Positions 36,890-44,897 of a DNA stretch of 64,000 bases are shown piece by piece; the first letter of the stretch is position 1; each line of letters opens with the position of its first letter. The position numbers and the translations under genes are program-made. The notes beneath the pieces are model-generated. The model did not search any database, was not told the DNA's origin, and saw only the letters and a program-made list of their open reading frames with translations. This DNA is from Streptomyces iakyrus (GTDB taxonomy: Bacteria; Actinomycetota; Actinomycetes; Streptomycetales; Streptomycetaceae), in assembly GCF_000717055.1 (NCBI RefSeq), contig NZ_JNXI01000005.1, positions 186,001 through 250,000 of the forward strand, in the 5' to 3' direction.

Positions 36890-36985
36890 AGGCGGCCCGG
36901 CCTTCCCTCGGCTGGGGGTCCGGGGGTTATCCCCCGGGAAGGCGCAGTAACGTACGCAGGCTGCGGCGGGAGGTGCGGCGATGAA
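36854..36985 (+). repeat. 37-bp direct repeat spaced 95 bp between permease genes
   Basis: Two identical 37-bp copies (36854-36890 and 36949-36985) begin AACGTACGCAGG and end GGCGATGAA. Each includes the last 11 codons of the first permease and an ATGA junction. The 58 bp between them contain a CCGGGGG-TTAT-CCCCCGG hairpin (36920-36937). It reads as a recent duplication or hairpin-element insertion that split an original ATGA overlap. Confidence 0.9.
36886..36984 (+). CDS. 32-codon mini-ORF created by the duplication
   Basis: The ATG lies in the ATGA overlap with the first permease. It reads MKAARPSLGWGSGGYPPG, then repeats the permease C terminus (SNVRRLRREVRR), and stops in a second ATGA overlapping the start of the second permease. 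The frame is open through the whole insertion, so ribosome coupling from permease 1 to permease 2 can be kept. It is probably a translational bridge rather than a functional peptide; expression is not proven. Confidence 0.45.
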   Translation: MKAARPSLGWGSGGYPPGRRSNVRRLRREVRR

Positions 36986-37841
36986 CGCCAAGCAGTCGCT
37001 GGGATCGCGGCTCGTCGAGGCGGTCGGCGGCGGGGTGCTGCGGGTCTTCCTCATCGTCGTCGGACTGTTCTGGCTGGTGCCGACGATCGGGCTGCTGCTG
37101 TCCAGCCTCCGTGCGCCGGAGGACATCTCGGCCAGCGGCTGGTGGAAGGTGTTCAGCGAGCCTTCGCAGATCACCTTCGACAGCTACGCGAAGCTGCTGG
37201 AGAACGACGACATCACCAGCTCCCTGCTGAACACGGTCTGGATCACCGTGCCGGCGACCCTGCTGGTCGTGATCATCGGCTCGCTGGCGGGCTACGCCTT
37301 CGCCTGGATGGAATTCCCGGGCCGGGACTGGTGGTTCCTCGGCGTGGTCGGTCTGCTGGTCGTGCCCGTGCAGGTGGCGCTGATCCCGATCGCCGAACTC
37401 TTCGGCACCATCGGCATCTTCGGCTCGGTGCTCGGCGTGGTGCTCTTCCACGTCGGTTTCGGTCTGCCGTTCGCGGTGTTCCTGCTGCGGAACTTCTTCG
37501 CGGAGATCCCGAGAGAACTGCTGGAGGCGGCACGGCTCGACGGGGCGGGCGAACTGCGCCTGTTCTTCCGTGTCGTCATGCCCCTCGGCGGTCCGGCGAT
37601 CGCCGCACTCGGCATCTTCCAGTTCCTGTGGGTGTGGAACGACATGCTGGTCGCGCTGATCTTCTCGGACTCCGGGAGCCAGCCGATCACGGTCGCCCTC
37701 CAGACCCAGGTACGGCAGTTCGGCAACAACATCGACGTGCTGGCACCCGGCGCGTTCATCTCGATGGTGGTCCCGCTGGCCGTCTTCTTCGCGTTCCAGC
37801 GGCAGTTCGTGTCCGGCGTCATGGCGGGCGCGGTCAAGTAG
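36981..37841 (+). CDS. Sugar ABC permease, MalG type
   Basis: A 286-residue inner-membrane permease with six helices and the EAA loop LLEAARLDGAGELRLFFRVVMPLGGPA. It pairs with the MalF-type permease. The ATG at 36981 follows AGGTGCGGCG within the second copy of the 37-bp repeat. It is the last gene of the importer operon. Confidence 0.93.
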   Translation: MNAKQSLGSRLVEAVGGGVLRVFLIVVGLFWLVPTIGLLLSSLRAPEDISASGWWKVFSEPSQITFDSYAKLLENDDITSSLLNTVWITVPATLLVVIIGSLAGYAFAWMEFPGRDWWFLGVVGLLVVPVQVALIPIAELFGTIGIFGSVLGVVLFHVGFGLPFAVFLLRNFFAEIPRELLEAARLDGAGELRLFFRVVMPLGGPAIAALGIFQFLWVWNDMLVALIFSDSGSQPITVALQTQVRQFGNNIDVLAPGAFISMVVPLAVFFAFQRQFVSGVMAGAVK

Positions 37842-37871
37842 CCCTCAGAACAGCGCAGTTGAAGGGGCGGG

Positions 37872-37905
37872 CCGGGGGCGGTCCGCCTCTTCCGCGTTCC
37901 CCCGG
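37872..37905 (+). terminator. Possible hairpin after the importer operon
   Basis: CCGGGGG and CCCCCGG can pair across a 20-nt interior that itself has GCGG/CCGC, about 30 bp past the last permease. There is no clear T run. A weak call. Confidence 0.35.
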
Positions 37906-37983
37906 ATGCCGTAGCCACCGTAACCAAGCCGGCCCAGCGGCCGTTCCCGGGCCGAACGCCCGCGCCGACCGATGGATGGCCTC

Positions 37984-40245
37984 TTGCCCAGGTTCAGTGT
38001 CATTGTCCCCGCGTACCAGGTTCAGGCGTACCTGCACGAGTGCCTCGAATCGGTGCTCTCCCAGTCCTGTCCCGATCTGGAACTGATCGTCGTCGACGAC
38101 TGCTCGCCGGACGCGTGCGGCGCGATCATCGACGAGTTCGCCGCCCGCGACACGCGCGTGCGCCCCGTCCACCTGCCTCAGAACGTGGGCCTGGGCCGCG
38201 CGAGAAACGCCGGGGTGGCGCACGCGAGCGGCGACTACCTGCTGTTCCTCGACAGCGACGACACCCTCACACCCGACGCGCTGCGGTCGATCGCCGACCG
38301 GCTGAAGGAGACCGGCGAGCCGGACGTGCTGGTCTTCGACTACGCGCGCACCTACTGGACGGGTGAGGCGATCCGCAACCAGGCGGCCCTGCAGCTCACC
38401 GAGCAGGGCCCGGCGCCGTTCCGGCTGGAGGACCGGCCGGGGCTGCTGCGGCTGCTGATGGTCGCCTGGAACAAGGCCTACCGGCGGGAGTTCGTCGAGC
38501 GCGAGGGCTTCGTCTTCCCGCCCGGCGTCTACGAGGACACGCCGTGGACGTACCCGGTGCTGATGACCGCCGAGTCGATCGCGACCCTCGACCGGGTCTG
38601 CGTGCACTACCGGCAGCGGCGCCAGGGCAGCATCCTGCGCACCACCAGCGAGCGGCACTTCGACGTCTTCGAGCAGTACGACCGGGTCTTCGCGTTCCTC
38701 GACGAGCGCCCCGGGCTGGCCCAGTGGCGGCCGGTGCTGTTCCGCCGCATGGTGCACCACCTGGCGATCGTGTACTCCCGGCGGGACCGGCTGCCCCGGG
38801 ATTCGCGCGCCGACTTCCTGCGCCGGGCCCGCGCCCACTACCGCCGCTACCGCACCCCCGGCGTGCCCGTCCCCCTGCGGTGCCGCATCCACCACGTCCT
38901 GATCCGCTTCGGCCTGCACCGCACCTACCGCACCCTCCAGCTGGCCTCCGCCCTGCACCGCGCCGCGGCGAGGACCGCCGGAACGCTGCTGCGGGGCCTG
39001 CGGTCGGCGGTCCTGCGCACCCACTACCGCGTGCAGCGCTGTCTGCCGCTGCGCGCCGACCGCGCCGTCTTCGCCGCCTACGACGGCCGCGGCCACGGCT
39101 GCAACCCGGGTGCGCTGGAGGCCGCGTTCCGCGAGCTCGCGCCGCACATCCGCACGGCGTGGATCGCCCGCCGCGAGCACCACCACACCATCCCGCCCGG
39201 CCCGCGCCGTCTCGTCCCCGGGACGGCCGCCTACTGGACGGCCCTCGCCCGCTCCCGCTACCTGGTCAGCAACACCGGCTTCGACGACGGGCTGGCCAAG
39301 CGCCGCGGGCAGGTCCTGATCCAGACCGGGCACGGCACCCCGCTCGGCCACCTCGGCCTCGACCTCCAGGAGCGTCCGGCGGCGGCCCGCGGCCGGGACT
39401 TCACGCGGCTGCTGAAGGACGTCGACCGCTGGGACTACGTGCTGTCCGCCAACCGCCACACCACGCTGACGAACGAGCGGGTCCACCCCGGCCGCTACAC
39501 CACTCTGGAGTACGGCTACCCCCGCAACGACGTGTTCCGGACGGCGACCCCGGCGGACGTGGCCCGGCTGCGCGCCTCATTGGGCATCCCCCGCGGCTCG
39601 GTGGCGATCCTGTACGCGCCGACCCACCGCGACTACCGGCGCTCCCAGCGCCACGCCCTCGACCTCCAGCGGATCGTGCGCCGCCTCGGCCCGCGCTTCG
39701 TCGTCCTGGCCCGCGCCCACCACGCCTACGACGCCCCGCTGACCAGCACCTGCGGCCGGGTCGTCGACGTCTCCGGACACCCGAGCGTCGAGTCGCTCTG
39801 CCTGGCGTCGGACGCCCTGGTCACGGACTACTCGTCGCTGATGTTCGACTACGCCAACCTGGACCGGCCGATCGTGGTCCACGCCGACGACTGGGAGGCG
39901 TACGACGCGGCCCGCGGCACCTATTTCGACCTGCGTGACTTCCCGCCGGGCGCGGTCGCTCGCGGGGAGGACGAGCTGATCGACATCTTCGCCACGGGCC
40001 ACTGGCGCGGCTCCCGCTCGGCCCAGCTGCGGGCTGCGTTCCGCGAGCGGTTCTGCACCTACGACGACGGCCGGGCCGCCGAGCGGGTGGTGCGCCGGGT
40101 CGTCCTCGGCGAGGCGGAGCTGCCGCCGGTCGTGCCGCTCGGCGAGCGCCGCCCGGTGCCCTCGGCGGCGGCCTCGCTGACGCGTGAACCGCTCACCACG
40201 GTGCCGTTGCCGGCCGGTCCGCACGCCGTCGCCGACAGCCTCTGA
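37984..40245 (+). CDS. GT2 glycosyltransferase fused to CDP-glycerol glycerophosphotransferase (paralogue 1)
   Basis: About 753 residues. The N-terminal GT2 domain has VIVPAYQVQ, VVDDCSPDACG and LFLDSDD, so it looks active. After a helical linker, the C-terminal half (from about 360) is of the TagB/TagF type: GHGTPLG, LYAPTHRDY, RAHH and TDYSSLMFDYANLDRPI. Such enzymes transfer glycerol- or ribitol-phosphate to wall teichoic acid or related polymers. I favour the TTG at 37984 because paralogues begin MPRFS at that point; an ATG at 37972 is the alternative. It is the first gene of the glycopolymer locus and has 204 bp before the next member. Confidence 0.87.
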   Translation: MPRFSVIVPAYQVQAYLHECLESVLSQSCPDLELIVVDDCSPDACGAIIDEFAARDTRVRPVHLPQNVGLGRARNAGVAHASGDYLLFLDSDDTLTPDALRSIADRLKETGEPDVLVFDYARTYWTGEAIRNQAALQLTEQGPAPFRLEDRPGLLRLLMVAWNKAYRREFVEREGFVFPPGVYEDTPWTYPVLMTAESIATLDRVCVHYRQRRQGSILRTTSERHFDVFEQYDRVFAFLDERPGLAQWRPVLFRRMVHHLAIVYSRRDRLPRDSRADFLRRARAHYRRYRTPGVPVPLRCRIHHVLIRFGLHRTYRTLQLASALHRAAARTAGTLLRGLRSAVLRTHYRVQRCLPLRADRAVFAAYDGRGHGCNPGALEAAFRELAPHIRTAWIARREHHHTIPPGPRRLVPGTAAYWTALARSRYLVSNTGFDDGLAKRRGQVLIQTGHGTPLGHLGLDLQERPAAARGRDFTRLLKDVDRWDYVLSANRHTTLTNERVHPGRYTTLEYGYPRNDVFRTATPADVARLRASLGIPRGSVAILYAPTHRDYRRSQRHALDLQRIVRRLGPRFVVLARAHHAYDAPLTSTCGRVVDVSGHPSVESLCLASDALVTDYSSLMFDYANLDRPIVVHADDWEAYDAARGTYFDLRDFPPGAVARGEDELIDIFATGHWRGSRSAQLRAAFRERFCTYDDGRAAERVVRRVVLGEAELPPVVPLGERRPVPSAAASLTREPLTTVPLPAGPHAVADSL

Positions 40246-40383
40246 CCACGGTTCTCACTCCGGGGAGTCCGCATGCCCTCCAGCCCGTCCCGGCCGGCAC
40301 CCGGCCGGCCGTCCTCCTGGCGCCCGTCCGGGCGGCCGGGACGCCCGCGCGCCGGGTGAGACGGCCCGCCACCCCCCTGTGAA

Positions 40384-40438
40384 GACCGCCCCGGGCAGAC
40401 CCCCGGGACAGACCGCCCCGGGCAGACCGCCCTCGACA
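40384..40438 (+). repeat. 27-bp tandem repeat upstream of second glycerophosphotransferase gene
   Basis: Two copies of GACCGCCCCGGGCAGACC (40384-40401, 40411-40428) in units of 27-28 bp, ending 11 bp before the ATG at 40450. They may affect the leader of the operon starting there. Confidence 0.7.
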
Positions 40439-40449
40439 GAAAGAGCAGA

Positions 40450-42648
40450 ATGCCCCGCTTCAGCATCGTCGTCCCGTCCCATGGGGTCGCGGGCCGCCTG
40501 TCCCAGGCGCTGGACTCCGTCCTCGCCCAGTCGTTCGGCGACTTCGAGCTGATCCCGGTGTGCGACGCGCCCGACGCGCCGGCGGCGGGCGTCGTCACGG
40601 AGTACGCCGAGCGGGACTCCCGGGTGACGCCGGTGCACTCGCCGCCGTCGGACGGCCTGGCCGGGGCGCGCAACACCGGGCTGCGGGCGGCGGTCGGCGG
40701 CCATGTGCTATTCCTCGACGGCGACGACGTCCTGGTCCCGGGAGCGCTGGCGGCCCTGGACGCCCGGCTGGACGAGACCGGCGAGGTGGACGTCCTGTAC
40801 TTCGAGCACGAGCGCACCCCCTGGTGGGAGGGCGAGCCGACCAATCCGGCCGCCCCCCTGCTGGTCAGGACGCCGGACGGGGCCTTCAGCCCCGGCCGTG
40901 CCCCCCTGCTCACGGGCGTGACGCTCCCGGCGTGGAGCGCGGTCTACCGCCGGGCCTTCCTCACCGAGCACAACATCGCCTTCCCCGGGGACCACTTCAC
41001 CGATGTCGGCTTCGGCGGTCTGGTCGCCCTGCGGGCGGAGCGGGTGGCGGCCCTGCGCACGGTCGTCGTCCGGCACCTGCTGCGCCGGCAGGGCAACCGG
41101 CCGGCACTGCCCGGCGAACACCACGCCGAGCTGCTGGACCAGACCGAGCTGGTGCTGACGCGGGCCGTGGAAGCGGACCTGCCGGCGGACCGGCTCAAGC
41201 CGCTGTTCGAGCAGCTCTTCGCCGCCGTACTGAAGACGGCCGCCCACCCCCGGCGGCTGACGTCCGGACGACGGGCTTTCTTCCGGCGGGCGAGCACGCT
41301 GTACCGGCGCCACCGCCCCGACGGCTACCGGGCCCCCGGCGGCAGCCTCGGCGTCCAGCACCGGCTGCTGGCCTCGGGGTCGTACGCGGCGTTCCGCTCC
41401 CTGCGCGCCGCCCACCGGACGGCATCGCGGGCCGCCGCGCTGCTTCCCCGCCCGCGGGGCCTGCGCACCCGGCTGCGCTACGCGGCGGCCCTGCGCCTGC
41501 CGCTGGACCGGAACCTCGTCGTGTACTGCGCGTACTGGGGCCGCGGCTACGTCTGCAACCCGGCCGCGATCCACGCCAAGGCCCGCGAACTCGCGCCGCA
41601 CCTGCGCGCGGTGTTCCTGGTGGAGCCGGACGCGGTGGGCAGCGTGCCGCCGGGCGTCGACTACGCGGTGATCGGCAGCCGGAAGTACTGGCAGGTGCTG
41701 GCCCGCGCCAAGTACCTCGTCAACAACGCCAACTTCGCCGACGCCGTGGTCAAGCGCCCCGGCAGCGTCCACCTCCAGACCCAGCACGGCACCCCGCTGA
41801 AGACGATGGGCGCCGACCAGGCGACGTACCCCGTGGTGGCCGCGGCGACCGGCAGTTTCGCCAAGCTGCTGGCCCGGGTGGACCGCTGGGACTACAACCT
41901 CACCTCCAACCGGCACTCCACCGAGATGTGGGAACGGGCCTTCCCGAGCACGCACGAGACCCTCGAGTACGGCTATCCGCGCAACGACGTCTACTGCACG
42001 GCGTCCGCCGAGGACGTCGCCCGCGTCCGCAAGGAACTGGGCGTCCCCGACGGCAAGAAGGCCCTGCTCTACGCGCCCACGCACCGCGACTACGCCACCG
42101 GCTTCGAGACGGGCCTGGACCTGGCGGAGTTCTGCGAGGCGATCGGCGACGAGTACGTGGTGCTGCTGCGCGCCCACTACTTCTACGACCGGGGGGCGAG
42201 CAGGGGCGGCGGGCGGATCATCGACGTCACCGGGCACCGCTCGTCGGAGGACGTGTGCCTGGCCGCGGACGGGCTGATCACGGACTACTCGTCGATCATG
42301 TTCGACTACGCCAACCTGGACCGGCCGATCGTCGTGTACGCCGACGACTGGGACGTCTACCGGGAGACGCGGGGCGTCTACTTCGACCTGATGGAGCTCC
42401 CGCCGGGCCGGGTCGCCCGGACTCCCGGAGAGCTGGCGGCCGTCTTCCGCGACGGCTCCTGGGCGGACGAGACCGCCACGTCCCTGCGGGCCGCCTTCCG
42501 GGAGCGCTTCTGCCAGTTCGACGACGGGCGGGCCGCCGAGCGCGTGGTGCGCAGGGTGCTGCTCGGGGAGCCGCCCGCGTCGATCCCGCCCGTGATCCCG
42601 CTCGCGGAGCGCGTCCCGGCCCCCGCCGCCACCCTCGTGAGGAGCTGA
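40450..42648 (+). CDS. GT2-like / CDP-glycerol glycerophosphotransferase (paralogue 2)
   Basis: A 732-residue protein with the same plan as its neighbours. The C-terminal transferase motifs are intact: QHGTPLK, LYAPTHRDY, RAHYFYD, TDYSSIMFDYANLDRPI. The N-terminal GT2 domain keeps LFLDGDD, but the first acidic motif is changed to VCDAPDAP where others have VVDDCS, so its sugar-nucleotide binding may be weakened. The ATG at 40450 begins MPRFSIVVPS. Eight bases separate it from paralogue 3, and the operon continues to 46732. Confidence 0.87.
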   Translation: MPRFSIVVPSHGVAGRLSQALDSVLAQSFGDFELIPVCDAPDAPAAGVVTEYAERDSRVTPVHSPPSDGLAGARNTGLRAAVGGHVLFLDGDDVLVPGALAALDARLDETGEVDVLYFEHERTPWWEGEPTNPAAPLLVRTPDGAFSPGRAPLLTGVTLPAWSAVYRRAFLTEHNIAFPGDHFTDVGFGGLVALRAERVAALRTVVVRHLLRRQGNRPALPGEHHAELLDQTELVLTRAVEADLPADRLKPLFEQLFAAVLKTAAHPRRLTSGRRAFFRRASTLYRRHRPDGYRAPGGSLGVQHRLLASGSYAAFRSLRAAHRTASRAAALLPRPRGLRTRLRYAAALRLPLDRNLVVYCAYWGRGYVCNPAAIHAKARELAPHLRAVFLVEPDAVGSVPPGVDYAVIGSRKYWQVLARAKYLVNNANFADAVVKRPGSVHLQTQHGTPLKTMGADQATYPVVAAATGSFAKLLARVDRWDYNLTSNRHSTEMWERAFPSTHETLEYGYPRNDVYCTASAEDVARVRKELGVPDGKKALLYAPTHRDYATGFETGLDLAEFCEAIGDEYVVLLRAHYFYDRGASRGGGRIIDVTGHRSSEDVCLAADGLITDYSSIMFDYANLDRPIVVYADDWDVYRETRGVYFDLMELPPGRVARTPGELAAVFRDGSWADETATSLRAAFRERFCQFDDGRAAERVVRRVLLGEPPASIPPVIPLAERVPAPAATLVRS

Positions 42649-42656
42649 CCGAAGAA

Positions 42657-44897
42657 GTGCCCCGCTTCAGCATCATCGTCCCCGTCTACAAGGTGCAGGG
42701 CTTCCTGCGCGAGTGTCTCGACTCGGTGCTCGGCCAGTCCTACGGCGACTTCGAGGTGATCGCCGTGGACGACTGCTCGCCCGACGGCAGCGGCGCCATC
42801 CTCGACGAGTACGCCGCCCGCGACGCCCGGGTGCGGGTGCTGCACCTCCCCGAGAACGTGGGCCTCGGCCGGGCCCGCAACGCGGGTCTCGCGCAGGCGG
42901 CCGGCGACTACGTCCTGTTTCTGGACAGCGACGACCACTACACGCCGGGCCTCCTGGCCGCCGTTGCGGCACGCCTCGCGGCGACCGACGACCCGGACAT
43001 CCTGGTCTTCGACCATGTGCGCACCTACTGGTGGGGCCGCGGCGGACGCAGCGAGGCGGCGGACCTGCTGGCCGCGGCGGGCCTGGAGACGTTCGGCGTC
43101 CGGGAGAGCCAGCAGTACCTGAACCTGTTCCTGGTCGCGTGGAACAAGGCCTACCGGCGCTCCTTCTTCCAGGAGCACGGTCTGGAGTACGCGCCGGGGC
43201 TGTACGAGGACGCGCCGGTCACCTACCGGTCGATGGTGCTGGCCGACCGCATCGCCTGCCTGGACCGGATCGGCGTGGAGTACCGGCAGCGCCGGCAGGG
43301 CGCGATCACCAAGACGCCCGGGCGCCGGCACTTCGAGATCTTCCCCCAGTACGAGGGCCTGTTCGCGTTCCTGGAGCAGCGCCCCGACCTGGACTGGGCG
43401 CGGCCCCTGCTGCTGGAGCGGGCGCTGGACCACATGCTGTTCGTGCTGGCCCGCGAGGACCGGGTACGGCCCGCGGACCGGGGCGACTTCTACCGCGAGA
43501 TCCGCTCCTTCCACCGCCGTCACCTCCCCGAGGGCGGTTTCCCGCTGCCGGACGGCTGGCGCGGGGCCGAGATGCGGCTGCTCGCCTCGGCGCCCTACAC
43601 GACGTACGCGGCCGCCCGCGGGCTGCGGGACCTGCGCGCGGCCGCGCTGGGCGGGCGGCGGCGGGTGGCGAGGAAGGCGTCGGAGAGCGCCCTGCGCGGC
43701 TGGTACACGGCCCAGTCGAAACGCCCGCTGGACCCGCATCTCGCCGTCTACTCGGCGACCCACCACCGGGGTGTGACCGGTGACCCGGCCGCGATCCACG
43801 ACAAGGCCCGCGAGATCGCCCCGCACATCCGGGGCGTGTGGGTGGTCCGGGAGGACGCGGTGGACGCGCTGCCGCCCGGCATCGACCATGTGACACCGGG
43901 CTCGCGGCGCTACCACGAGGTCATGGCGCGGGCCACGTACTGGGTGAACAACGTCAACTGGCCCGGCACCCTGGCCAAGCGGCCCGGCAGCGTGCACCTC
44001 CACACCCACCAGGGCACGCCGCTCAAGTACATGGGCGCCGACCTGCTGACCAAGCCGGGCGCCCGGCACGGCTTCGACGTACCGCAGATGCTGCGCCGCG
44101 CCGACCGCTGGGACTACAGCCTGGTCGCGGGGCGGCACGCGGAGCGGGCCTGGGAGCGGGCGTACCCGTGCCACTTCACCTCGCTGCGGACCGGCAGCCC
44201 GCGCAACGACGTGCTGGTCGGGGCGGGGCCCGAGCGGGGCCGGGCGGTGCGCGAGCGGCTCGGCGTCCCGGCCGACCACACGGTCGTGCTCTACGCGCCG
44301 ACCCGCCGTGACTACCGGCGGGGCGGCCATGTCGACCGGTTCGACCTGGCCCGGTTCGCCGCGGACCTGGGCCCCGGGCACACCCTGCTCGTCCGGCTCC
44401 ATCCCTCACTGGCAACAGGGGTGGCGCGGGGTCTCGGTCTGGCCGACCTGCACCGGCGGGGCGTACTGGTGGACGTCACCGACGAGCCGCACGTCGAGGA
44501 CGTGATGCTCGCCTCCGACGTGCTGGTCACCGACTACTCCGCCCTGATGTTCGACTACGTCCTGCTGGACCGGCCGATCGTCGTCCACGCCGACGACTGG
44601 GGGGCGTTCGCGGCGAGCCGGGGAGCGTACTTCGACATCACTGCCGACGCGCCGGGCCATGTGTCGCGCTCGTACCGGGAGCTGTCCTGGCTGTTCGCCT
44701 CCGGCACCTGGCAGGACGCGGAGGCGGCGCGGCTGCGCTCCGGTTTCCGTGAGCGGTACTGCGAGTTCGAGGACGGCCGGGCCGCCGAGCGGGTCGTCCG
44801 GCTGCTGATGCTGGGCGAGCGGGGCGGGGCACTGCTGCCCGCTGCGCGCCGGACCGAGGGGGCCCCTGCCCGACCCGAGGCGCTGATCGAGAGATGA
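42657..44897 (+). CDS. GT2 / CDP-glycerol transferase-like fusion with altered active-site motifs (paralogue 3)
   Basis: A 746-residue protein starting at the GTG at 42657, GGAG upstream. The GT2 half is canonical (VDDCSPDGSG, LFLDSDD). In the transferase half the otherwise invariant HGTPLK is QGTPLK (preceded by HTH) and APTHRDY is APTRRDY, while RLHPS and TDYSALMFDYVLLDRPI remain. In TagF-type enzymes the HGT histidine is considered catalytic, so this copy may have another donor, another base, or a binding role. Its stop overlaps the next start (ATGA). Confidence 0.86.
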   Translation: MPRFSIIVPVYKVQGFLRECLDSVLGQSYGDFEVIAVDDCSPDGSGAILDEYAARDARVRVLHLPENVGLGRARNAGLAQAAGDYVLFLDSDDHYTPGLLAAVAARLAATDDPDILVFDHVRTYWWGRGGRSEAADLLAAAGLETFGVRESQQYLNLFLVAWNKAYRRSFFQEHGLEYAPGLYEDAPVTYRSMVLADRIACLDRIGVEYRQRRQGAITKTPGRRHFEIFPQYEGLFAFLEQRPDLDWARPLLLERALDHMLFVLAREDRVRPADRGDFYREIRSFHRRHLPEGGFPLPDGWRGAEMRLLASAPYTTYAAARGLRDLRAAALGGRRRVARKASESALRGWYTAQSKRPLDPHLAVYSATHHRGVTGDPAAIHDKAREIAPHIRGVWVVREDAVDALPPGIDHVTPGSRRYHEVMARATYWVNNVNWPGTLAKRPGSVHLHTHQGTPLKYMGADLLTKPGARHGFDVPQMLRRADRWDYSLVAGRHAERAWERAYPCHFTSLRTGSPRNDVLVGAGPERGRAVRERLGVPADHTVVLYAPTRRDYRRGGHVDRFDLARFAADLGPGHTLLVRLHPSLATGVARGLGLADLHRRGVLVDVTDEPHVEDVMLASDVLVTDYSALMFDYVLLDRPIVVHADDWGAFAASRGAYFDITADAPGHVSRSYRELSWLFASGTWQDAEAARLRSGFRERYCEFEDGRAAERVVRLLMLGERGGALLPAARRTEGAPARPEALIER

